Shown in pieces: positions 23,060 through 33,476 of a stretch of DNA of 64,000 nucleotides. The notes beneath the pieces are model-generated. The model was not told where the DNA came from, made no database searches, and was given only the letters and a program-made list of their open reading frames with translations. Within the stretch, counting starts at the first letter, position 1; each line of letters starts with the position of its first letter. The position numbers and the translations under genes are program-made. Source of the DNA: Arthrobotrys musiformis (lineage: Eukaryota > Ascomycota > Orbiliomycetes > Orbiliales > Orbiliaceae); NCBI GenBank assembly GCA_036971715.1, contig JAVHJL010000002.1, positions 4,744,501 through 4,808,500 on the forward strand, given 5' to 3'.

Positions 23060-26000
23060 AGAGAAGCAACTTCTAAAACCGACAGTTCATGATTCTAGTC
23101 ATACGAAAGGCCTTTCCGATTTGAACAATTTATCGAGAATTTATTGAAATTTTAATAATAAAACGACAGTGTTGGCAGTTTCGACACTTAGTATATATAT
23201 GTAGTATTGTTGTGGGTTTATATGGTTGTCCCCTTAGAAACTTCTAGTAAAAATAACATATTTTGGTACCCCCCCAAGAGGGGATTTACCTAAGTATGAA
23301 AAGGCTCCGACTTGCAGTCGGGCACCCGTACAGGGCATCAGCGGGGCCCTATATACCGCGCAGTTAAGAAATACTTGGTGAAATAGTTCTGCACTTAGTA
23401 TACTACTATCGTTATGTTATACACCCATTGATTGATGATCGGCAGTAAGCTTTCTCACTTAAAGCAGTACTGGTGCACGTCCCCGCACGTAGTTTCTTTT
23501 CCGTTCTTTTTATTTATACCACAGTAACGCTCTAACTTTAAATGCGAGCTTGCGGAGCTAGCCCTTGCACGTTGTATAAAAATCTTCTCCCATAATTACG
23601 AAATGCAGAGTTATAATTATATAGTATACATAATATATATGATATATCTGTGAGGCGCCGTTATAGCTAACTGCAAGCGCAAGAGAACGTAATAAATTGG
23701 TAGGATCCGAAAATGCCACACAATTAATCCCCTATTGATCAGTCTCCTAAGAGCCAGTTCTCTGTTTAAATCAAAACAGTTGCAACTTCTGGTATATCTA
23801 CGGCTCTAGCTCTTCATATGATCATAGCATGCCATCTAGAATTTTCAAGTCCAAACTGCGAAGCTACTAAGATGTGGTTGTGGCCTCAGCCATAATCATG
23901 AAATTGATCATGCCTACCATGGTACCAGTCACCTTGGCTGCGGGTTCCTAACTTTTTGTCGTGTTGATTGTGTTATATTGCTAACACCCCTCCTTTCCTC
24001 CCTCATATGCCAAATCCGCAGACCGGAAACCCGGATTGTCGAGTAGTTAGAATAGTTATCCGAGTTTAATTCGCCCACAATTGCTGTCATTGTAGAGCCC
24101 GGCCCCCAGGCGGCCACGTACTAAGCTAGGGGTTTTGGGCCAATTAGCAAGCACTAGCAGTTAAGTTACTCGCCGAAAAAATCAGGAACTATATCCTACC
24201 TAGCTATAGCGCCTGGAATCGAGGCTACTATAAAATATCACAATGATATGCGTGTACGTGTGTAGCTTGGCGTTTTTTTTTAGCGAAGTGCATCAATATT
24301 TGTGTAACCAGGACGCACGCCACTTAACTTGGAATTTTGCACGCACCAGATCTGAGAGCTCCCTCAAATCTATCACCAAGAATGGTTAGATCTTTCCGAA
24401 GACTTAAGATCAAGATTTCGGGTATGGTTTTGTGTTTTTCATTCGTGTACGGGAATACGGGAAGTTAATTTTAGCTATTATGTATATGCGCAATTTGCGT
24501 CCAACAAGTAGAGTCTGCCCGGCTGCCACTTCCACTGCATCATCAAGGCCGCATTAGATAGCCCCACTTGAAACGTAAATGTCAGTAAAAAAATCAGCTC
24601 ATTTAGGCGCCACGTTAATTGGGGATTTGAAACGTTATGATCATGTAATAGGGATATAGATTTGTGAATTCGAGGAATCTCAAACATATGTGCATAGCTA
24701 GCTTAGCCGAGTGGCATGCAACCCGTAGTATTTCGAGAGGCATGGCCCTATCGAATTATATTCGAATACATTACCAAGCTGGGTGTCTCCTTCTTCCTCG
24801 TTTGGAGATCCAAGTCTGCAGTATAATCCATTTGCGGAACCATGATCTCATTATATATATTGCAAATAATATAATCAGGTAACTCGTTTGTCAGAGTCAC
24901 CATTTAAGCCATTTCGGCAATATTATAATATTAGGCCATTAGTAGTGTGCCATGCTATTAGATATTAGGGGATTAGCTACGCATCGACAGAAGTCAAATA
25001 TTACGGCCTCAAGCTAACAAATGTTAAATGCTGAAGAAGTTGAGACCTAAGATCCACCCCAGTACTCTCGCTTAATATGGAAGACCACGGTTAGTAGAAC
25101 TAGTTACCGGATCATGCATGAGGCGCAAACTAGGTAGATCAGAATCGTAGCTGCCGTTATATTAATTAACTAGTTTCGAACTGGAAGCTAACGAGACTTG
25201 GAGCCGTAGTAGCGCTAGCCTTTTCTCGTAAACTGGAAGCAGCAGCCCTACATATGCGCATCTATATAATATATGAGTACATATAACCCCCACACATGAC
25301 CACTCTCAGTATAGTCAAGCTTCTCTAGACTATCAAAATCAGAATCCCCGCATGTCCCTCACAGCCAATGAGGATCAATCAGTGGATCACAGGTTCCTCG
25401 GTTCCAAGATCAAAAGATCTTCACCCGGGTTACACACATGCGGTGAATATGCACACAATATACGAGGACTAAAAAGGATAACGGCGCGAGGTGACACCGC
25501 AGGGAGGCTGGAGCAGGCAGAGACGCCACATTGTTGGGGAATATGCTGAGAGATGTGCTTGATTGGGTCCATGGAGCGGATAACCGGTTGAATATCTAGA
25601 CATGGCGGGGCCGTAGAATAACTAGCTAGTCATGACCTAAGGCTTTTGATTTCGGATACTCTCAGTTGGATTAGTGCTAAATATTCGTTGGTTGCTCTCT
25701 AGCTCCTTCCCCTAACTTTGGGTGCACCTAGCTATTTTTGAGACGAGTGGCGCACTAGTGACGGCGCCCCAGAATGTTAACGGGATATTACTCTTTAGAA
25801 AACGCTAGGTTCTGCAACTTCGACATCCCGACGCTGGAGCCGGATACGCAATTTTTCGTGTACCCACCTTCAGGCTCAGTCTGGGGTCGCCCTCCTCCGC
25901 CTTGGCTTCAAGCTTGCATGCGCCTCATACAGCTATACAAAACAAGCAGGAGCTGCAGAGACTCAACAATCGAAATTGATCGCCTGTCGCTTGATAACTA

Positions 26001-27214
26001 CCAGAATCCTAACTCCACTCTCAGTGTGAAATAGTATATTCTGCTTATTGTCCGATATATTCAAAATTAATGGCTGATATTGCGTCGGCTTACCCTTATT
26101 AATTATTTCAGTTTATATAGTAACGGCTCCAGCTGCAGTACTAATAGAACTCTAGGCTTTGATAATATGAAGTAGGCTATACGCACAATAAGTATATATG
26201 TATCTACTAGGTTAGAGGGCGAATATTCACGAATCCGACAGCCCTTATGCCCTAGCGTCTTTTCTTTGAGTGGAATAAAATGGACTCGCCCAACTACGAG
26301 ACCGATTTCCCGCACTATACTTCGCTGTAGACATGTCCTAGATTTATGCATATATGGAGTTGCAAAGACAACTAAATACATCAAGAAGACAGTTTTCGCC
26401 ATGCATGACCAATTAAGAAAACGAGAAACCTGTTCAGTTACGCATAGCTCATATAGAATATCGGAATAATACAACCGACTTTGAGCTAAAACTACTCTGT
26501 AATGCCAAAATATATGGGGGCCTGTACATATAGGGATTCAACCCGCCCATGTATTAATTTAGTCCTGCAGGCCCATATATCCTTCGCAAATTTCGTAAGC
26601 TAGCTTTTGATATATCTCGGGCGTATGTGCGTACGCCGGAAATATCGGCAACTTCATTATTTTGTCACTAAGCAAGGTCACTGTATAGGGTTCCGTTTTA
26701 GAATGAATTAGGCTACGAAAGAGGCGGGGCTGCTATTACCGGTCTGACATATCTCTGCGAGCCAAGGTGTCTCATCAGAAACAGTAGCATCTAGTTTACG
26801 AGATAATGTCTCATGATCAATTGATCATTTAATTACAAAAGGGGGGCCCCCGAATTCGCACAATTTGGTTAAGAAACTGGGACCTTCAACCCAAATCCCA
26901 ACGAATATGCAACTGCAACGATGAGATAAAAGTGTAATCGGGATCGCCGCATATATTAGAAAAAAGGTCAATAGAGCCCTGAAAATAGGGGAAAGTCTAT
27001 ATACTCGCAGTCATGATAATATACAATGTTTGGAAATCGGGGAGTTCGAGACAAAAAATGATTGCCAACCTTCATCCATAACGTTATGCCCAAAGTCACC
27101 ACCATCGCCAAAGTTAAGAAAACGCTGAAAAATTGCAATCAAGGTATCATCATAATCGATCACTTCGTAACTGAAACGCGACAACTTTGCCCTCCTTCCA
27201 ACTCGTCGCCAACC
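23060..27214. other. gene-free, AT-rich region
   Basis: About 4.1 kb with many TA-rich stretches and no supported gene. It carries one copy of a dispersed 31-bp repeat (26775-26805). An open frame at 25774-26034 has a plausible protein composition but no domain or splice support. The look is of decayed repetitive DNA, possibly mutated by RIP, which I cannot measure here. Confidence 0.4.
26775..26805 (-). repeat. dispersed 31-bp repeat, copy 1
   Basis: On the minus strand it begins TATCTCGTAAAC and ends CTACTGTTTCTGA. It matches 48496-48526 on the plus strand at 29 of 31 positions. Confidence 0.7.
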
Positions 27215-29616
27215 TCACCTAAAATATCCGGTCCCCTTGACCCTGAAATCCTTCCCGCTTTCAAATTCTTCGGGATCGCTTTTATCGCCAATAGCAGCCG
27301 CACTCCAATCCGAGCTACCCCTTTCCTCCTCGCCCCCATCCTCCGCCCCACTATCCCTCTTCTTCCTCCTCTCCATATCCTTCTTTTTACTAGCAGGTAG
27401 CGCTCCAGCGGAGGCCAATATCGTTTCAATCTTCCCCCTTTTATAACTAACCGCCGAATCCAACGGTCTCCACCGAAATATATCCCTCCTGTTTAGGTCA
27501 TATCCTTCTTCAACAAGCTCTTTAACCTTCGTAATATCGTTATACAGAATCGCAGCCGACAGATTGAAATCTCGCAGTTTATTGATATCATCTCGTTCCA
27601 CTCCAACGGTTTTCAATATCTCCAACACCCGTTCGTTGCCTGTCGCTCCAGTGAGGAAAGCGGGCGTTATTCCGCCATCTGCAGATTTTGTAACCCTCCC
27701 ACCATTGGCGAGAAGTGTTTGTAGTATCTCCACCATTGTTTCCGGGTCCGCGTTTTGCTTGCGGCATATTTGCGCTATGTCCTTTCTGTTTTTTCGGATA
27801 GTGGCGTTGACGTCCGCGCCGGATTTTATCAATACCCCCAAGGCGCCGAGGTTGTGTGCCGCTACAGCGTGGTGGAGGGGTGATATACTATCGTGGTAGG
27901 AACGGGCGTTTATATCTTCTCCCTTGGAGACTAGGTATTCGACCATATCCGCGTCTGCGTACCATATAGCGTTCCTCATGAGCGTCTGACTTTTATCGTC
28001 ACAATCCCTGATATTTGCGCCACCGACTTCTATGAGTTCTTTCACTAATTCTAATTTGTTGAGGCGAATGCATATGTGCATGAAGCTGAAGCCCATGGAG
28101 ACTTCAGCGAGACCTAGGCCGTTGGGCTTGGAGAGATTGGAGATGGCAGATGTTAGGTGGGTCGGGGTTAGGTTTGTGGAGGAGGTGTAATAGCGCATTA
28201 CTAGATCCAGGCCGAGTTTTAGAGAGGCGCGGGATCCGATTGTGGATTTTTGCATGGAGGTCATGGTACTCCGGAGATCGAGACGTTCGGATGATGGTTG
28301 CGATGAGGAATGTTGAGAGCGGGATTTGTGATCTTGTGATCTAACTGTTAGAATATTACAGATGACAAGCGGAAGCATGGAAGTTAGTACGCTCGTGACT
28401 TACGGGGAGATTTCGTTTTCGGTTCCACACCAGGTGGTGAAAACCGAAGTTTCTCACGTTCGTGAACATATTTCGCGATAGCGTTTATCTTTTGCCCTTC
28501 TGTTAAGTTGGAGTTTTTAAATTCCAGGTCGATCTGCCTGTTTATGTCGGCAATAAGGGCTTCTGTGTCTCCATCTGATGGAGAAGTAAGGCTGAGTGCC
28601 TTTGTGTACTTAGATATTATCTTATCTGCCTCTTGACGGTATGAGAAAGCGGAACTCGGTTCACTGCTGTTGGGCGAGGATCGCGATTTATTCGTGGCTG
28701 TAGATTGGGTATATAACCGCGGCGGAGGCGGCGGAGGCGGAGGAGTTCTATAAGTCCACGGTGTTGAGTTATCCGTGGTAGTACTGGTCGTATAATTTGA
28801 GTTTTCGCTGTCATCGAAAGAAGTATCTCTATCTTGGTTGCCTATCGGTATTGGGATCTTCGGCGGAACCCTCGGTATGTTGTCTCCATTAAACCAGGTT
28901 TTGTAAACAGGTATCTTTGGCGGCAGTGCCGGTGCACTGGGGCCTCCCGTAGCTGATGCATAACCTTGCGTCCTCGTCGACGTTGGCGGCAGTATTCTCT
29001 TCCCTACTATTGTAACCATCTTTTCTGATACAGGAGACTGTGCAGCAGGAGGGTTGGGCAGCAATATGGATGTAGCGGGCGTTATATTTTCTGCAGCAGC
29101 GTATTTGGCAGAATCTTTAACAGCACTTTCCATAGTGCTATCAACTATAGCACCACCTCCACCAGCACCAACTGCCGTATGTTCCGTGCCACCACCTCCA
29201 CCACGGCCGTTGCCAGTGGCAGTAGTCCCTCCATTCTGAGCGAACTTGTAAAAGTCAATCGCATCAACATGTTCCTGCCGGGATTGCAAGTAAGACAGCT
29301 TAGCGCCCAGATCCTCATTCTCCAGCCCTACTATGCCTCCACCTCCACCTCCACCACCACTTCCTCCTCCGTTACCACTGCCGCCGCCACTTCTACTCCT
29401 ACTGCTAAAACTGACAGAAGTCTCGAGTTTTAGTGAGGAACCGGCTGATGTTGAGGGTGCTTTCAGGGGATGTTCTGCGCGCTCATGCGAGGCCGTAGCA
29501 CCTGCTAGGGAATTCTCGCTTGTGGGTGTATGAGGCTCCCCAGCGTGGTTGGAGGGCTGTGCTTGGCGTTGAACTAGGTGGATTTCATTGCTTGAAGGGG
29601 ATAAGTTGGATGACAT
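27215..29616 (-). CDS. ankyrin-repeat protein with disordered Gly/Pro-rich N-terminus
   Basis: Two exons, 29616-28404 and 28344-27215, 780 residues. The 59-nt intron has donor GTAAGT, a perfect TACTAAC branch site and acceptor AACAG. The N-terminal 400 residues are disordered: poly-Gly blocks (residues about 75-93 and 137-156), Ser-rich parts, and a run of eight prolines near residue 296. A short conserved-looking helix follows (LIADINRQIDLEFKNSNLTEGQKINAIAKYVHEREKLRF), possibly a protein-contact segment. The C-terminal half carries several ankyrin repeats (about residues 480-720), for example SPLHHAVAAHNLGALGVLIKSGADVNA and MVEYLVSKGEDINAR. A charged Lys/Glu-rich tail ends the protein. Ankyrin repeats bind partner proteins; no catalytic domain is visible, so its role is unknown. 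The last codons read AGG TGA in a GTGAGG context, so an extra 3' exon cannot be fully excluded. Confidence 0.8.
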
Positions 29617-30907
29617 GGTACTCGTGGTACTGGTGTCATATTACGAGCAGTGAATTCCCGGTATGTGGTTGGGCTGTTGAAGCTGAGCTGTCGATGGGAT
29701 TCCCTTTATTTTCGCGGGATCCGGGGGCAGGAATTATGCCATGAACATGGAGAAGTTTCACGGGATTTTTGGGGGGATCTGGGAACTTGAGACTTAGGAG
29801 CGTTCGGGCCTGGTTAGCGAGGCGATAGCGGGGCCTCCTTGTTTATGCTCAGCCTTATGTGGCGGTGTTATGTCGTTTTTGGGCTGGCTGATGTGTTGAT
29901 GTGTTGATGTGTCGGGGTTGAGGTTCAAGGTCACGTGTGTCCCTGAAACGGAAGTCGTGACGGAGATCACCGACTCTCGTCACGATTACCGGAAGCGGGC
30001 AGTCGACTGTCGATCGAGATCACAGACCTCAGCGTCAACACATTCACATAGATTCAACACATTGTCGACATCGACGGCCTTGTCACCAAATCCTCGCAGC
30101 TGTGGGATATAAAATTTACAGTATCCAGGTACACTTAACGAGACGGAGTGCCAGGTAAGAGCTTACCCAGACCCTAACTATCTCGTTCCCACTGGCTAAC
30201 AAGCTTCATAACCCGGGCCATCTAGGCAGTGGCAGGAAGAATCGAGTCTTAAATACAGAATCAATACCACCGTCTCATCGGGTATTCACAGGCCAAACCG
30301 TGGTTAATAAGTGTCCATCGGCAAAGTCCAAATCCCGGCCAATCGGTTACTTGGACTTTATTAGGTCCGCATCAGTCGTGTGCAACCTGCCAAAAACTCC
30401 CCAAGCAGAGTTTGTTTGCCGCAACTCCCAAAACTTGCCTCGGCTCAAATCCAATCGCTCGCTTTGGATGCAAGCAACAGATGCAATTAATTGGGCCTGG
30501 CCCGGCGAGTCCCATTAATCTTAGCTTACCCCGGACCAGCTGCACCAGACCTGTGCCTGATAGTTGGTGCAGACGTACTTAACACCACCAGCATCCTCCG
30601 AACGGCGTCGCCGAAAAAGAGGGTATTTTGAAGGGTTCGCTCTCCGGGTTAAGACTAGACGTCACAAGTTAAAAGGCTCGGGACTCGGGAGGAAAATCCA
30701 AGCAGAAGGACCAAACGGCCAAGTCCATTTAGGTTGCAATAAAAGGGTAAGGATGACCGACGCCTCCTTCCTTCCTCTTCTTTCTCGACACAGCTCCCCC
30801 CGAAATACATGCGTGTATATCGCTTATGCATTAATATAGAGGACTATTGAGTAACTGAGTAGCCAAAAGAACAAGAAAGAATCTCGAGACTGTCGATTGT
30901 CCTCACA
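29617..30907. other. divergent intergenic / promoter region
   Basis: A shared upstream region of the ankyrin gene (minus) and the phosphotransferase-fold gene (plus). Three imperfect TGATGTGT units lie at about 29889-29912. No gene seen. Confidence 0.45.
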
Positions 30908-32290
30908 ATGTCAGCCGTCGGCCCCATTCGCCAGCCTATCGATGTCGCGTCGCTAGAAAAATACCTAATATCCCATGTTCCAAGATGCTTTCGAGCACCC
31001 ATAACCCTTAAACAGGTATACCCTCTCCCCCGTGCTATTTTCCCGAGTGATCAGTAAATTGTAAAATTCGAAACCTACAAAGTATGTATCCAAATGGTTC
31101 AGCTAAACTAATTGCGTCTTATAATAACTAGTTCGGCTACGGCCAATCCAATCCAACATACCTCGTCCTCAACGGCGACGGCCGAAAATATGTTATGCGC
31201 AAAAAGCCCCCAGGATCTTTGTTGTCCAAGACGGCCCATGCGGTGGAGAGGGAATATAGAGTTCTACATTCTCTACAAGATACACCAGTACCGACACCGA
31301 GAGTGCACGTTCTCTGCGAGGATTCATCGGTTATCGGAACCCCGTTTTATGTATGTTTTAAACCGAGATGTTTGAGTTGGCGGTCAGTACGCTTTGCTAA
31401 TAACCCACTTCTAGATTATGGAGTTTGTTAAGGGCCGTATTTTCGAGAATCATGCGATTCCAGAGGTTAGTGCTTCTGATCGAAGGTTAATGTGCGTATT
31501 TTCACCCTCCTCTCGCGGGCCGTCCTTCGAGCATAATGCTGACACTACATACCATGACAGCTGGAAATCAGCAATCCAAACACTCGCTCTCCTCCACTCC
31601 ATAAAACCCGATAGCGTAAACCTCCAAACCTACGGTGCCCCCTCAAACTTCTACCGCCGTCAAATTTCCACCTGGACCAAAATCCACGCCTCTCAATCCG
31701 CAGCCGTGGACATAGAATCCAAGAAACCGATCGGCGACCTCCCCCACTTCCACGAAATGCTCAAATACTTCGGTGAAAACTTACCCGAAGACAGGAATAC
31801 CATCGTCCACGGGGACTTTAAAATCGACAACCTGATATTTCACCCCACAGAACCCCGGGTTATCGGTATCGTTGACTGGGAGCTATCGACTTTGGGCCAT
31901 CCTCTATCCGATCTTGCCAACCTTTTGACCCCATTTAGTTATATTAATCCCGAGGTGACAGTACCAGCCGAGTTCGCGTCTCATAAGCACAATATCGATC
32001 TTAAGACCTTGCCGGGTGTTCCGACTCCAGCGGAGTTATTGGGATGGTATCAAGATATCGCAGGGTGGAATCCAGCGCCGGATATGAACTTCGCGTTTGC
32101 CTTTACGTTGATGAGGGGCAGTGCTATCTTCCATGGTATCGCAGCGAGGTACGCCATGAGGGTTGCAAGCAGTGCTCAAGCATATGAGAATGGAGAGAAG
32201 AGGTGGGGGTACAGTGAGCTCGCGTGGGAGTATACTAAGAAGTATGAGGAAGAGGTTGAGAGCCGAAAGAAGATTGAACCGAAGCTATAG
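30908..32290 (+). CDS. APH-fold phosphotransferase of the ACAD10/ACAD11 N-terminal type
   Basis: Aminoglycoside-phosphotransferase (APH)-fold protein resembling the kinase-like half of ACAD10/ACAD11, found in fungi as a stand-alone protein. Four exons: 30908-31015, 31132-31350, 31415-31485, 31561-32290, 375 residues; introns 116, 64 and 75 nt. The third intron leaves the frame open, but removing it restores the conserved DRxxWKSAIQTLALLHS join. Kinase-like marks: the glycine/nucleotide loop FGYGQSNPTY, the Lys-bearing YVMRKKPPG, the HGD loop VHGDFKIDNLIF (HGD at about 216-218, catalytic Asp 218), and the Mg-binding GIVDWELSTLGHPLSDLAN (Asp 238). In mammals this module takes part in handling 4-hydroxy fatty acids together with an acyl-CoA dehydrogenase domain, which is absent here. 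The start ATG has good context (CACAATGTC). No C-terminal peroxisomal SKL is present (ends EPKL). Confidence 0.88.
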
Positions 32291-32657
32291 TTAAGAGGTG
32301 TATTATATAATTGTTTCCTCTCCGTCGTCTTCGCATTTTGCACATGAAATTCTACATCGAATTCTACAGTCCACCGGATCGGGTTTATATATATAGAAAT
32401 AAATATACAAGCAAGCATTGATTAATGCAACTGAATCATGATTATTCATTAGTTCTGCGCTATCACTATGCCCAGGGAATCATCATATACACGTAAAGAA
32501 AACAGAAACAGCGAAACTAGCAAACGAAAACAGGAAGCCGCTTAATGCATCATAAACGTATGTATGTATATATATACTATGCATCCATCATCCATTATCC
32601 GTAAAATAAAACGTAGGGAAAGAAAAAACAGACCAGCAAGTTGGCATCAAAACATCA
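32291..32657. other. convergent intergenic region
   Basis: A short AT-rich spacer between two convergent genes, containing their likely 3' UTRs. No gene seen. Confidence 0.5.
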
Positions 32658-33476
32658 TTAGAGCATAAACAACCCAACAACCCCCCAGAACAGCGCCCCA
32701 GCGACGACATAAACACCCTTATTGACCTCCACTCGCCCTCCGGCACTACACCTGTACCCCAAACTCTCCCAGTAAGCACACCCACGCGGTGCATAAGTCT
32801 CTTGAGCGACAATCCTAACGACCTGTGGTTCCTGGTATATAATCGTGGTAGCCGGGGGCTGCTGGTATACCACCCACGTAGTATACACCTGCGGTTGATA
32901 AATGGTAACAACAGATGTGATCGGTGCGACTTGAACAATCACCGTCGAAGGGGCCGGATAAACGTATGCTACACTCTGCGAGATAACGACATTACCACAC
33001 TGTCCATCTCCACCATTCCCCGCCGACCCATCCCCAGAGTTGTAATTCCCGCTGTTACCGTTACCGCAGTTGTAGTTCCCGCTGTTGCCGTTGCCGGTAT
33101 TGTAGTTTCCAGAATTCCCGCAGCCGCTATTTTCGATGCCCGAGTTTGTGCATTCTTGTCTTTTCTTGAGGTCTGCGTCTTCTTCACCTTCGTCTTCTTC
33201 TGGGTAGTGGACGTCCCAGGCTGGTGGGAGGGGTAGAGGAGTTGAGGTTTTGGCGTATATTGTTGTCGTTACGGCGGGGAGGTGGGTGGTTACCAGTGTT
33301 CCCGGCTGGGGCTGGGCGCCTTCTTCGGATCCGGAGAGTGGAGCCTGCTGGGAGGATGTGTCTACCCAGCCGGTGTAGTGGGAAAGGGATGTTAAGAGAC
33401 GGTTCCAAACTGGAGATGGGGATGCGGCAGCTGTGGATATGGAAAGCGACAGCAGAAGGATATTTTTGGAATGCAT
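32658..33476 (-). CDS. secreted, probably GPI-anchored repeat protein
   Basis: Single exon, 272 residues. A signal peptide opens the protein (MHSKNILLLSLSISTAAASP). A Ser/Thr/Pro-rich and then acidic pro-region ends in LKKRQ (Kex2-type site, about residue 107). Right after it comes a tandem Asn/Gly/Ser/Tyr block of about ten short units in the style GNSGNYN and GNGNSGNYN (about residues 115-155), with cysteines at its edges. A Val/Thr/Tyr/Gln-rich stretch follows (VYPAPSTVIVQVAP, YTTWVVYQQPP), then a small Cys pair, and a C-terminal hydrophobic segment (VYVVAGALFWGVVGLFML) typical of a GPI-anchor signal. Probably a cell-wall or surface protein. The repeat is likely to vary in length between strains. 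No named family recognised. Confidence 0.8.
   Translation of the reverse strand: MHSKNILLLSLSISTAAASPSPVWNRLLTSLSHYTGWVDTSSQQAPLSGSEEGAQPQPGTLVTTHLPAVTTTIYAKTSTPLPLPPAWDVHYPEEDEGEEDADLKKRQECTNSGIENSGCGNSGNYNTGNGNSGNYNCGNGNSGNYNSGDGSAGNGGDGQCGNVVISQSVAYVYPAPSTVIVQVAPITSVVTIYQPQVYTTWVVYQQPPATTIIYQEPQVVRIVAQETYAPRGCAYWESLGYRCSAGGRVEVNKGVYVVAGALFWGVVGLFML

Noticed and set aside
24697..24770. tRNA-like stretch (TTAGCCGAGTGGCATGC)
   Set aside because: It resembles a D-arm of tRNA-Leu or tRNA-Ser, but no matching acceptor stem, T-arm or B-box follows.
25774..26034. Plus-strand open frame starting MLTGYYSLEN
   Set aside because: Composition is plausible, but it sits in AT-rich repetitive DNA without promoter, domain or exon partners.
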